This document shows, piece after piece, positions 19,211 through 27,539 of a stretch of 64,000 nucleotides of DNA. The notes below the pieces were generated by a model. The model saw nothing but the letters and a program-made list of their open reading frames with translations, searched no databases and was not told where the DNA came from. The DNA is taken from contig JANPBU010000013.1 of the NCBI GenBank assembly GCA_031430595.1, positions 124,001 through 188,000 of the forward strand. The letters are read 5' to 3'. How positions within the stretch are numbered: the first letter of the stretch is position 1; the number at the start of each line of letters is the position of its first letter. The stretch is from JANNBN01 sp031430595 (GTDB lineage: Bacteria > Actinomycetota > Acidimicrobiia > Acidimicrobiales > JANYDT01). Both the position numbers and the translations under genes were made by a program.

Positions 19211-19250
19211 GCGTTAATCAGCGTTAATCAGCGTTAATCAGCGTTATTGA
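19211..19250. repeat. 10-bp tandem repeat, three perfect copies plus one degenerate
   Basis: GCGTTAATCA is repeated exactly at 19211, 19221 and 19231; the fourth unit, GCGTTATTGA (19241-19250), holds the amidase stop codon (TTA 19244-19246 on this strand). It could be a slippage tract at the 3' end of the gene or an array of protein sites; TTAA sits in each unit. Confidence 0.85.
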
Positions 19251-20725
19251 ATGTTGGCCGCATGGGTCGGCGCACGACGCAGATCCCAGCGAATGTCAGA
19301 TTCCATAGCGGATGCAACCCGAAGCAACAGATCTTCTCGACCGTAAGCAGCAACGAGCTGAATGCCGAGGGGCAAACCGTTCGAAGACATCGCAAACGGA
19401 AGCGAGATTGCGGGTTGACCCGTCGTGTTCCAAGGTGCGGTGAAGGTCGCGAGCGGCGTTGACTTCAGTAGCGAACGCATGGGTTCTTCGGCTGTCGACA
19501 CCAGGTCGCCAAGTGCCGGAGATTGAATCGCAGCGGTAGGGCTAAGCAGCAGATCAAATCCTGATCCGCCCCGCGACAGTGGCTCCCACCAAAAGGCCGT
19601 GTCTCGGCGAAGTTTCGTCTGCGCGCTTTGGGCTTGCAACAGGTCGAGTGCACTAAACGAATTGGCCATTTCACCAAGGCCCCAAGTCGACGACTCAAAG
19701 TCGTTCGGCCCGACCTCGCGGCCCAGAAAAGAGCCGACGCGGGCCATGGAGTTACGCATGTTTACCGCCCACACCAAAAGACCGGCGCGTTCCCCTGCCC
19801 ACCAGTCCAGCGCAGCCGGATACGCGATTTCTACCGAGTGGCCATGATCTTCGAACCATTTCGCGGCCGATACCGACGCAGCCTCGCATTCAGCATCGAT
19901 TGGCCCGGCGACTGGACGACTCATCAACCCAATTCGCAGCCGGCGATCAAGGGCACCATATTCGTCAGCGTACAAACGAATTGGCGGCGGTGCAATCAAT
20001 GCGTCTCCGGGGAAGGCTCCGGCCGATATGTCGAGCAGTGCAGCGGTATCTCGGACGGTGACCGACACCACGTGCTGGACCGACACCCCCCACTCATCTT
20101 GAAGGGGTCCCATAGATATCCGGCCCCGTGAGGGTTTGAGGCCAACCAGGCCACATGCCGCCGCCGGGATACGAATCGAGCCACCGCCATCTGATGCGTT
20201 CGCTGCAGGCAACATTCCCGATGCCACGGCTGCGGCCGCACCGCCCGACGAGCCGCCCGGGCTGTGGTTGAGATTCCACGGGTTGCGAGTTGCACCGTAT
20301 GCCAATGGTTCGGTTGTTGCAACGGCCCCAAACTCTGGAGTATTCGAACGCCCAACAATGACCATTCCGGCCCGTCGGTATGCACGCGTAATGTTTGAAT
20401 CTTCGGGATGAACGTACCCCGCATTCTTCATTGCCATGTTTCCAAGATGAAGTGGGTCGCCAGCACTCGATGGCCAAAGGTCTTTCAGAACCATCGGCAC
20501 TCCTCGGAACACACCGGCGGCTAGCTTCGGATCGGCTGCTTCCGTCAGCGCTTTCTCGAAACGCCGGTGGATAATCGCGTTGATCCCGTCTGGTCCGTCA
20601 TCGAGCGATTCAATTCGACTGACAGCTGCCGCGATCAACTCAACCGGAGAAACTTCACCAGACCTAACTAGTTCAGCCTGGGCAACTGCATCGAGGGTGG
20701 CCGTTTGGCGTGCGAGGTCGTTCAT
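19244..20725 (-). CDS. Amidase signature family hydrolase
   Basis: 493 residues with the Ser-cisSer-Lys triad of the amidase signature family. The lysine is K81 (VPMVLKDLW), the cis-serine lies in PGGSSGG (159/160), and the nucleophile is S183 in DGGGSIRIPAA. Relatives hydrolyse amides from fatty-acid amides to indoleacetamide; the GatA subunit is a relative, but no gatB or gatC is adjacent, so a free-standing amidase is more likely. ATG at 20725. The 3' end runs into a 10-bp tandem repeat. It is divergent from the SRPBCC gene across ~120 bp. Confidence 0.9.
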   Translation of the reverse strand: MNDLARQTATLDAVAQAELVRSGEVSPVELIAAAVSRIESLDDGPDGINAIIHRRFEKALTEAADPKLAAGVFRGVPMVLKDLWPSSAGDPLHLGNMAMKNAGYVHPEDSNITRAYRRAGMVIVGRSNTPEFGAVATTEPLAYGATRNPWNLNHSPGGSSGGAAAAVASGMLPAANASDGGGSIRIPAAACGLVGLKPSRGRISMGPLQDEWGVSVQHVVSVTVRDTAALLDISAGAFPGDALIAPPPIRLYADEYGALDRRLRIGLMSRPVAGPIDAECEAASVSAAKWFEDHGHSVEIAYPAALDWWAGERAGLLVWAVNMRNSMARVGSFLGREVGPNDFESSTWGLGEMANSFSALDLLQAQSAQTKLRRDTAFWWEPLSRGGSGFDLLLSPTAAIQSPALGDLVSTAEEPMRSLLKSTPLATFTAPWNTTGQPAISLPFAMSSNGLPLGIQLVAAYGREDLLLRVASAMESDIRWDLRRAPTHAANIQ

Positions 20726-20847
20726 ACCTTCGATTCTGCATCAAAGAACGCTGCCGTGCACCTTGTGGCGCGATGGCGAGCTTTGATTGGGGGGTTACTT
20801 TCTGGGGTAATATGGTAAGCTTGGTTACTACTTCTCAGGAGATGCGC

Positions 20848-21176
20848 GTGACTTGGACCACACAGGCAAGCTCTGATTCAACAGCCACAGCACAGCAGAT
20901 ATGGTCAATGTGGTCTGACGTGACGGGTTGGCCATTGTGGGATCACGAGATCGAATTCGCCAAGATCGACGGACCTTTCGAAAGTTGCACAACAGGCACA
21001 CTTAGACCGAAAAGTGGTCCTCGGTCTCGGTTCGTGATGACCGAGGTCACGGTAAACAGGAGCTTCTCCAACCGTTCCCAACTGCCGTTGACGACGCTGA
21101 CCTTCTCCCACTTCTTGACAGAGACGTCGACCGGGTGCCGGCCCTGGCACGACTCGCCGAAGGCTCTGACGGATGA
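20848..21176 (+). pseudogene. SRPBCC/polyketide-cyclase-like gene with internal out-of-frame deletion
   Basis: From GTG 20848, with AGGAG six bases upstream, the frame encodes a clear SRPBCC N-terminal half (IWSMWSDVTGWPLWDHEIE ... LPLTTLTFSHFLTETSTG). It then changes character after about base 21131 and runs to a stop at 21207. In another frame, bases 21135-21176 encode VPALARLAEGSDG and a TGA, a plausible native C-terminus for this family. That TGA overlaps the next start (ATGA), the usual spacing here. The simplest reading is an internal deletion of roughly 30-40 codons that is not a multiple of three. A sequencing error alone would not explain the missing middle. Confidence 0.6.
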
Positions 21177-21493
21177 CGGCTCGCTACTGGCTCGGTGTTG
21201 CGAGTAGGGACCACGTGCTTATTGGCGTCAATGGAGGGTTTGCTCAGGTGTGCCACGGGCGGCGAGGGCCCTTGTCTCGGATGCAGCCCGGCGATGGTCT
21301 GATTTACTACTCACCCACGGGAGTGTTTAGAGGGACAAATCCGCTGCATGCTCCGGTCGCTGCTCTACGTTCGCAGTTGGATCTCACCAGTCGACCGAAT
21401 TGGGGCTACGCCCTTCGTCAAGGTCTCGTCGCACTCACTTCGAAGGACTATCACATCATCACCGCAGCGATGGAATGCAAAGATGCGCCGTGA
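21173..21493 (+). CDS. EVE-domain (PUA-like) protein, shortened by an apparent in-frame internal deletion
   Basis: 106 residues. The N-terminus (ARYWLGVASRDHV, GGFAQVCHGRRGPLSRM, PGDGLIYYSP) and the C-terminus (NWGYALRQGLVALTSKDY) match the EVE family, PUA-related domains that bind modified nucleobases. EVE proteins are usually about 140-150 residues; here FRGTNPLHA runs straight into PVAALRSQLDLT, as if about 40 residues were lost in frame. It overlaps the upstream SRPBCC remnant (ATGA) and the downstream MarR gene (GTGA). The ligand pocket may be broken, so it may be a decaying gene. Confidence 0.7.
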   Translation: MTARYWLGVASRDHVLIGVNGGFAQVCHGRRGPLSRMQPGDGLIYYSPTGVFRGTNPLHAPVAALRSQLDLTSRPNWGYALRQGLVALTSKDYHIITAAMECKDAP

Positions 21494-21942
21494 CCAACAC
21501 CTTTGACTCGGACCACGCCGGACCAGACGCAAGCCCAGGGTTCTTACTGTGGAAGGTCGCTAACCTTCATCAGAACCTGCAGCGGCGGGCCCTGTCCGAC
21601 CTCAATCTGACACCAACTCAGTTTTCGGTGTTGGCGTGCTATTCGTATCTGTCGCTCAGCGGACAAGTCACGCAAGCCGACGTGTGCCATCAAGCTGCCC
21701 TTGACAAGATGATGGTCTCAGATGCCACCCGAGCGTTGATCACCAAAGGACTGGTGACAAAAGCGCCGAGCGAAACCGATGGCCGGGCCTCGGTGATCTC
21801 GCTCACCCGAACTGGCCGCAGCGTTTGCAACAAGGCTCTGAAGATCATTGAACCACTCGACGCTGCGTTGTTCGCCTCTACCGGCGATGCGGTAGCCCTA
21901 GCCGACCACTTACGTTCCATCCTGCAACACCTGACCTCTTGA
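21490..21942 (+). CDS. MarR-family transcriptional regulator
   Basis: 150 residues from GTG 21490, which overlaps the EVE stop by 4 bp. A winged helix-turn-helix is visible: LTPTQFSVLACYSYL, then VCHQAALDKMMVSDATRALITKGLV as recognition region and a wing with SETDGRASVISLTRTG. Unlike the two genes before it, it looks complete. It probably regulates its own operon. It ends 2 bp before the convergent TetR gene. Confidence 0.85.
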   Translation: MTNTFDSDHAGPDASPGFLLWKVANLHQNLQRRALSDLNLTPTQFSVLACYSYLSLSGQVTQADVCHQAALDKMMVSDATRALITKGLVTKAPSETDGRASVISLTRTGRSVCNKALKIIEPLDAALFASTGDAVALADHLRSILQHLTS

Positions 21943-21944
21943 TA

Positions 21945-22520
21945 CTATTTAATGCGGAGGAGTTGCAGGGTAAGTTCGGCTAATTCTGCAATGGTTGGTC
22001 CGTTGCCGCGAGTGCGTTGCAAGAGTGTCGCTCCCTCGAGCCCGGCGAAGAACATATAGGCACTTAGCTCTGCGTCAAGATTTTGTTCGAATTCCCCCAA
22101 TTCGACTCCTCTGGTGATTTGACTGGCGATCCACTGTGTTTGTTCTTCAATGAACAGTTGAACTTCGATTCGCGGACCATCGCCCACGTTCATCCAATCG
22201 CCAGCGACCGCGGCGCATAAGCACACAGATCCATCGGTTGCTGTTTCTTGAAACAGCAACGCGTATGAACGTAAACGAGACGCAGCACTCCTCCCTTTGA
22301 TCATTGCGACCCGTCCTGCAAACCCGACCCGATACCGTTGCGCAACTTCAGCCACAAGGTCTTCCTTGTTGCGAAAATGATGATGAATAGACGGTGCTCT
22401 GATGCCAAGGTTTGCTGCGAGATCTCCGTAGCTGAACGCAGTCACCCCGTATTGCTGAATCAGCGTTTGAGCGGAGACGATTAGCTCTTCGCGTAACGGT
22501 CGGCCAGATGGTCTTGCCAT
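21945..22520 (-). CDS. TetR-family transcriptional regulator
   Basis: 191 residues from ATG 22520 (MARPSGRPLREEL). The helix-turn-helix is YGVTAFSYGDLAANLGIRAPSIHHHFRNKEDL (about residues 22-53), followed by an all-helical ligand domain with a TetR_C-like tail. Cys-rich CLCAA near residue 95 is the only notable feature in the ligand half. It is divergent from an SDR gene; two near-identical palindromes lie in the 108-bp gap, so it most likely represses itself and the SDR. Confidence 0.92.
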   Translation of the reverse strand: MARPSGRPLREELIVSAQTLIQQYGVTAFSYGDLAANLGIRAPSIHHHFRNKEDLVAEVAQRYRVGFAGRVAMIKGRSAASRLRSYALLFQETATDGSVCLCAAVAGDWMNVGDGPRIEVQLFIEEQTQWIASQITRGVELGEFEQNLDAELSAYMFFAGLEGATLLQRTRGNGPTIAELAELTLQLLRIK

Positions 22521-22549
22521 GCACCGATAGTACAACGAGAAAACGAAAA

Positions 22550-22567
22550 GTCTATGAACTACTAGAC
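22550..22567. promoter_or_regulatory. Candidate TetR operator, site 1
   Basis: GTCTA (22550-22554), 8-bp spacer, TAGAC (22563-22567). It has the same arms and spacer length as site 2, with centres 47 bp apart, inside the TetR/SDR divergent gap. Confidence 0.6.
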
Positions 22568-22594
22568 AAGAGTGGCCAAACGCTGTACCGTCAA

Positions 22595-22616
22595 GAGTCT
22601 ACTAATACATAGACTC
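22595..22616. promoter_or_regulatory. Candidate TetR operator, site 2
   Basis: GAGTCTA (22595-22601), spacer CTAATACA, TAGACTC (22610-22616): perfect 7-bp arms. It directly abuts the AGGAG ribosome-binding site (22617-22621) of the SDR gene, so bound repressor would sit over the promoter or leader region. Confidence 0.7.
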
Positions 22617-22628
22617 AGGAGATTCACC

Positions 22629-23387
22629 ATGCAAACCACACTTCGCGCACTCATCATCGGTGGTTCCACCGGTATCGGTAAAGCAACGACGGAACGCCTA
22701 ATGCGCAGCGGAGTTGACACCACCATCGTCGCTCGCGATGCAAACCGACTCGAAGCGACCCGCGACGAACTCGCCTCTCTCGGAGCGATCACCACCGTTC
22801 AAGCTGACCTTTTGAACCCAGGTTCAGTGGCAGCGCTGCTTTCACAACTCGACGACACCGAACGTTTCGACTACCTCGTCAACGCGGCAGGTACATTCAA
22901 ACCCGTCGCCTTTTTGGATCACACCAAAACCGACTACGACGGCTACCACGATTTGAACCGGTCAACGTTCTTCGTCAGTCAATCAGTTGCGAGAAGTATG
23001 GTGGTGGCTGGGTCGGGATCGATTGTCAATGTTGGCTCGATGTGGGCAAAACAAGCGATCAAAGCAACGCCATCGTCGGCGTACTCAATGGCCAAAGCTG
23101 GGCTACATGCCTTCACACAGCACCTTGCGATGGAACTTGCCGACTCTGGAATTCGAGTCAATGCTGTCGCACCCGCCGTTGTAGTTACCCCGATCTACGG
23201 CTCCTTCATTGCCCCTGACCAAATCGAAGAAACCCTTCAGAACTTCAACGGCTTCCACCCAATCGGCCGCGTCGGTCGCGCTGAGGACGTTGCCGCAGTC
23301 ATCGAACGCTTGCTCTCCCCGGAGTTCGGCTGGGTAACGGGTGTCGTGTGGGACGTTGACGGCGGCGTAATGGCAGGCAGAAACTAA
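22629..23387 (+). CDS. Short-chain dehydrogenase/reductase
   Basis: 252 residues from ATG 22629, placed 7 bp after an AGGAG site. The Rossmann motif is GGSTGIGKAT (about 11-20); the NAG equivalent is VNAAGTF; catalytic Ser and YxxxK are in NVGSMW and SSAYSMAKAGL. The arginine-bearing VARDANRLEA after beta-2 suggests NADP(H) preference. It is probably controlled by the divergent TetR regulator through the two palindromes. The substrate is unknown; TetR-linked SDRs often act on small carbonyls or xenobiotics. Confidence 0.9.
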   Translation: MQTTLRALIIGGSTGIGKATTERLMRSGVDTTIVARDANRLEATRDELASLGAITTVQADLLNPGSVAALLSQLDDTERFDYLVNAAGTFKPVAFLDHTKTDYDGYHDLNRSTFFVSQSVARSMVVAGSGSIVNVGSMWAKQAIKATPSSAYSMAKAGLHAFTQHLAMELADSGIRVNAVAPAVVVTPIYGSFIAPDQIEETLQNFNGFHPIGRVGRAEDVAAVIERLLSPEFGWVTGVVWDVDGGVMAGRN

Positions 23388-23451
23388 AACCAATACGCAG
23401 TCCCGCCACTGCTGCATCCTTGAAGGTAGTGACCCACCCCCTTGCTTCTGA

Positions 23452-25848
23452 TTAGGCACCTTGCCACCCGGAAGCCGTCCAGCGTTCCACCTCACCAGTC
23501 TCATCAATCCGTAAAAGGTGAAGCCAAGAATTGGCAACTAGGTCGCTAACAACCGTGTGAGTACTTATTATCGTGTCGATCGACGCGCGGGGTGCCTCAA
23601 TGAAGACCGAGAGTCGCAGTGGGGGGTGTCGCAGCGTTTCACCATCATGGAGAGATTGCATAGACAAACCGATCCGTAGGTCGCCACCGTTTCCTTCAAA
23701 GACCCCAATGCGCCCACCAACAACGTTATGCAACACCTTGTTGCCGCTACCGTAACGAGCGTTGTCAACCGTTGATGCGAAGTACTGCATGTTGATCCAG
23801 TTCGTCACAACCATCGGTGCAGTCATGATGAGGGTTAAGACTGACAAGTCTGCATCACTTGCAGAGTCGTAATCGTGAAGAAACACTCGACCGCCAAGGT
23901 TGAGGTGCCGAGTTCGCGACCTCGGTGCCACCACAAATGCCGCGTTACCAGCAAGGCCCCATTCGGGCCGAACCTGCGACCAGTCATTGGCCCGCTTAAG
24001 AATGTTCTCCTTTAAAACCGCCCGATTTTGCGAGCCTTCCTTGAGGCCAATATTTCCAGTTCGTTCAGCCCGAGCCGTATCTGCGGCCACAGCAAGCCAC
24101 TTGCGAAGCTGATTCATTTCTTGCTCATTCGGACTTGGACAGCCTTCTGAGTCGAACAGCTTGACCTCGTCAGTAGTCGTGTTGTGTAAGCCAGCGAGAA
24201 ACAATGTACTGCTCGGAATGTCGATTCCAAGCGCTCTGAGGTGAAGGCGAACATCTGAGGAATTCAACAAGTCAGCCAACACCCGAGCGTTTACTTCACC
24301 TGTTTGACCGCCACATGCTCCGCAGTCAAGGCCCGCAGCGTGCGGGTTGTTTGCACTTTGACTACCGTGACCGCAAAGCAACACCAACGCGGCAAAACCT
24401 TCCACCAGACCCATCCCCCGCAGCACTCGTTGCGCAATCAGCGCAGCGGCCGCAGGGTCTTCGCGTACCAACGGCAGTCGTATCGGAGGGGGCAATTCAC
24501 TAAGCCCTTCATCTTCCCATCGCGGGGTAGGCCGTGTACTTGCCAAGCTGTCAGCGACGAGTTTTGGGCCATACAACAGGCCCATGGACTCAACAAAACT
24601 AAACACCGAAGCTGGAGTGGTTCGAAACTTGCTCCAACGTTGACGCTTTGAAAGCGCGCGTACACGTTGATCGCTCAGTCTTGCAGTTTCGCTCTCTGAC
24701 TCAGCCGTCTCACTCACCGACAACGCTGGTGACAGCAGCCCGGGTAACTGCGGGCGCGTCAGTGAGCTTCCAAGAGGCGAATACGAAATAGGAAGACCGA
24801 AAAAGCCAGCAAAACCCCGAGTATGGATATCAGGGGACGCAGCCTCAAGGGCACGGCGGAACACTTCAGATCGAACGTCGATACAGAACACAGCTTGAAT
24901 ATTCGGTGTCTCTAACTGGTCCTGACTTTGGGTGAGGCCGTCGATTATCCCCTGTTGATACGAACGCTCAACGGCCTCCTGTAGACGCCAATCAACCTCT
25001 TGCGCGGCGGCAAGATCGACGGCCAATTGATCAGCGTGGGCCCAATCAGCCAACGCAATATCATTTGCCGTCTTACTGTCCGCGCCCGTGGCGATGGCGA
25101 CATCTGTGTCAGCAGTGGTGTCTAGGTACAACAACCATTCCCATGCCAATCGAATTGCCAACAGGTCGACAATCTCATCATCGTCGCCACCAACCAAACG
25201 AGCCTGCCAACGTTCGTAGGCGCACCATGCCGCCCAGCCATTCGTCGACAGGAGTAACGCCGTGAGGTACGAAACTTCGCCTGCTGCAGGAATACCCAGT
25301 GCACGAACCATTTGTTCAATCGCATCACCTGCGACCACTGGAAGCGTGTCTAGCTTCGCATCTACCCAAGACCGACCGTGCTTCCAATTCACACCGCGGT
25401 CGATAGCTAGCTGCTGCTTCCAACTACCAAAGAGGCCAATTTCACGATCGAGATGCCAGGTAGCTTGATACCGATCGAAGTACGAGGCGCAGTGTTGACT
25501 AATTTGATGAATGACAAGGTCCTCAAAATCGCCGGCATCAGTTGCAAGCGCAAATCGCTCGATGACGATGTCGGGTTGATCCAGCGCAGATTGCGAAGCT
25601 GCGTCAAGGCCAGAAACGTTGAGTCGACCAGCTTCCCATTCACTTCGAAGCCAAGACCGTGGCATCGTCAATTTTGTGCCGCTCAATGTGCCGAGCGTGG
25701 CCGCAGCCTGTTGGATGGAAAGCTCTCGCCAACCCCAGTAGGGATTGACGGCGATGAACTGGTCAAGGGGCCAAGTTGGTGCAATTCGCGAGCAGGCTTC
25801 ATCTATCTGCGACGACACACCATTTGTCAGACTATTCCGTTTTGTCAT
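23452..25848 (-). CDS. dabA: DabA (DUF2309), inorganic-carbon uptake subunit
   Basis: 798 residues. The beta-carbonic-anhydrase-like zinc site is intact: C322 and D324 (VFCIDVRSE), H494 (LCGHGSQ) and C509 (GLDCGACGG). The spacings, 170 and 15 residues, nearly equal those of the Halothiobacillus DabA site (C351, D353, H524, C539). DabA is a peripheral cytoplasmic protein that with the membrane subunit DabB is thought to hydrate CO2 vectorially to bicarbonate, powered by cation flow. The ATG overlaps the dabB stop by 4 bp. No RuBisCO or carboxysome gene is in the window, so the role may be anaplerotic carboxylation at low CO2. Confidence 0.93.
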   Translation of the reverse strand: MTKRNSLTNGVSSQIDEACSRIAPTWPLDQFIAVNPYWGWRELSIQQAAATLGTLSGTKLTMPRSWLRSEWEAGRLNVSGLDAASQSALDQPDIVIERFALATDAGDFEDLVIHQISQHCASYFDRYQATWHLDREIGLFGSWKQQLAIDRGVNWKHGRSWVDAKLDTLPVVAGDAIEQMVRALGIPAAGEVSYLTALLLSTNGWAAWCAYERWQARLVGGDDDEIVDLLAIRLAWEWLLYLDTTADTDVAIATGADSKTANDIALADWAHADQLAVDLAAAQEVDWRLQEAVERSYQQGIIDGLTQSQDQLETPNIQAVFCIDVRSEVFRRALEAASPDIHTRGFAGFFGLPISYSPLGSSLTRPQLPGLLSPALSVSETAESESETARLSDQRVRALSKRQRWSKFRTTPASVFSFVESMGLLYGPKLVADSLASTRPTPRWEDEGLSELPPPIRLPLVREDPAAAALIAQRVLRGMGLVEGFAALVLLCGHGSQSANNPHAAGLDCGACGGQTGEVNARVLADLLNSSDVRLHLRALGIDIPSSTLFLAGLHNTTTDEVKLFDSEGCPSPNEQEMNQLRKWLAVAADTARAERTGNIGLKEGSQNRAVLKENILKRANDWSQVRPEWGLAGNAAFVVAPRSRTRHLNLGGRVFLHDYDSASDADLSVLTLIMTAPMVVTNWINMQYFASTVDNARYGSGNKVLHNVVGGRIGVFEGNGGDLRIGLSMQSLHDGETLRHPPLRLSVFIEAPRASIDTIISTHTVVSDLVANSWLHLLRIDETGEVERWTASGWQGA

Positions 25849-27410
25849 TGTCGAACCATGGCTTTCGAAAACGGTAGGTGAGTCACCCTTGGCTTTGTAG
25901 TTGGTGGTTTCCAGATTCGAAACGCAATCCGAGTGAACTTCTCATCGAGAAAGAGACCTCCAAAGAACCACGGGTACATACGACGGGGTAACCCATGTTC
26001 GGGCGCAAACGCGATAGCTGTCTGTAGTACGAACAGCAATGAAAAAGCCACACCCACGCAACCAAGCAGAATGGCCGGGGCTACCGCCCCGGTTGGTACA
26101 AGCCGACCGAAAAGCTCGTGGAGCGCAAAGTAAGCAACGGGAATTGCGAAGGCACCTACCCAGTTGCGCTTGAGTGGAACCAAGGCCAATGCAACGATTC
26201 CACCCAAAACCCATATTGTCGCCGGGAGTTCTTTTGCGAACGGTAAGAGGCTCCAACCGACACCCACTCCGATGGTCACCCCGAAAGCTAGAAGCGTTCC
26301 AATCAACAGTGATCCGATGCCATCACGCGACGCCTGACCCGCGAGTTGCTTGCGTTGAGTTTGGCGTACCGTTCCACCAGCCCCGAGGAATGCATGGGCC
26401 TTGTACAGGGAATGCGCTACTAGGTGCAGTAGTGCCATTTCCCATGCTCCGAGCCCGCATTGAAGCAACATAAAACCCATCTGCGCGCATGTGGACCATG
26501 CCAGGGAAACTTTGATGCTGACACGAGTCGTCATAACAAGAGAAGCAACCACCGAGGTAATGGTTCCAACGACAACGAGCAACACCCGTGTCTCGGTTGC
26601 CTGATCTACCAGCGGGGCAAAACGCAACAGCACGAAGCCACCAAGGTTGACCACACCAGCATGAAGCAGCGCTGACACGGGCGTCGGCGCTTCCATCACT
26701 TGGATCAGCCATCCGTGAAAAGGAAGCTGTGCACACTTAAGAATCGCAGCAACTGCAATAAGCCCAATGCCGAATCGACCGCTCATCGACTGCTGGTTCG
26801 ACCCGGCTGCGAAAGCAACAATTTCGTCGATTCGAAGCGTGTCGTAAGCGGCGAAGAACAGCACAATTGAACCGAGCATGCAGACATCAGAAATTCTCGC
26901 CAGGATAAATTTTTTGTGGGCTGCCACTACCGCAGCTTTGCGGTCGCCAAAGAACGTAAGTAGCCCGTGAAGCACCAGGCTCGTGGTGGTCCAGGCCAAC
27001 GCAAGCACAACCAGATTGTTGGTCACAACAACCAGGCCAACAGTGCCGATCGTCGACATCATGAGCGAAATGTACTGGCGTTGCTCAGCGTCTCCGTCGA
27101 GGTACGAGGCGGAATAGCGGATACAGACCCAACCAACGAAACCGACCAAAACAAGCACCACGCAACCAACAGGATCGCTGCGTAGCAGTGCGTTCGCCCG
27201 ATCTTCACCGAACAGTCGAAGCAGCGCAGCGACGATTGCGGATACAAGCATCGCAACAGTTGCTCGTCGAGCCACCCGCCACCCTTGCGGCACTGGAGAT
27301 GAACGTTGCGTCACCCAAACAGCCGTCACGAGGGCGATCGCCGATGGAGTCAAAAGTATAACATTTTGCCAAAACGGCAGAAGAGCAGGTGCTTGTACTG
27401 CGAAGGTCAT
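25845..27410 (-). CDS. dabB: DabB (NuoL/MrpA-like), membrane subunit of inorganic-carbon uptake
   Basis: 521 residues from ATG 27410, which has AGGA five bases upstream and puts the first membrane helix near the N-terminus. An open frame extends to 27635 but would run across the divergent regulator start. About 14 membrane segments are seen, with the proton-pumping core features KCAQLPFHGWL and EAPTPVSALLHAG (lysine/glutamate channel). The protein is a lone NuoL-type subunit next to DUF2309, the diagnostic dab arrangement, rather than part of complex I. It is cotranslated with dabA. Confidence 0.92.
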   Translation of the reverse strand: MTFAVQAPALLPFWQNVILLTPSAIALVTAVWVTQRSSPVPQGWRVARRATVAMLVSAIVAALLRLFGEDRANALLRSDPVGCVVLVLVGFVGWVCIRYSASYLDGDAEQRQYISLMMSTIGTVGLVVVTNNLVVLALAWTTTSLVLHGLLTFFGDRKAAVVAAHKKFILARISDVCMLGSIVLFFAAYDTLRIDEIVAFAAGSNQQSMSGRFGIGLIAVAAILKCAQLPFHGWLIQVMEAPTPVSALLHAGVVNLGGFVLLRFAPLVDQATETRVLLVVVGTITSVVASLVMTTRVSIKVSLAWSTCAQMGFMLLQCGLGAWEMALLHLVAHSLYKAHAFLGAGGTVRQTQRKQLAGQASRDGIGSLLIGTLLAFGVTIGVGVGWSLLPFAKELPATIWVLGGIVALALVPLKRNWVGAFAIPVAYFALHELFGRLVPTGAVAPAILLGCVGVAFSLLFVLQTAIAFAPEHGLPRRMYPWFFGGLFLDEKFTRIAFRIWKPPTTKPRVTHLPFSKAMVRQ

Positions 27411-27494
27411 GAGGGTCCTGAAGGGCGTAAAGACGGTACTGAAAAGGAGTTTGCACATCGCATTCTGAGGACCGGGATTCATTCTGTATAATTC

Positions 27495-27509
27495 ATTGTT
27501 CAGCACAAT
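27495..27509. promoter_or_regulatory. LysR-type binding box between lysR and dabB
   Basis: ATTGT (27495-27499), TCAGC, ACAAT (27505-27509): a perfect inverted repeat containing T-N11-A, the classical LysR box, in the divergent gap. TATAAT (27487-27492) overlaps its left edge on the plus strand; the minus strand reads TATACA there. Confidence 0.65.
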
Positions 27510-27539
27510 ACGTTTAGTCAAAACGAACGGTTGGTTCTT

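Noticed and set aside
19211..19250. Tandem repeats as a CRISPR array
   Set aside because: Units are 10 bp with no spacers and no cas gene nearby.
25845..27410. NuoL subunit of respiratory complex I
   Set aside because: No other nuo gene is adjacent and the partner is a DUF2309 DabA, so it is DabB.
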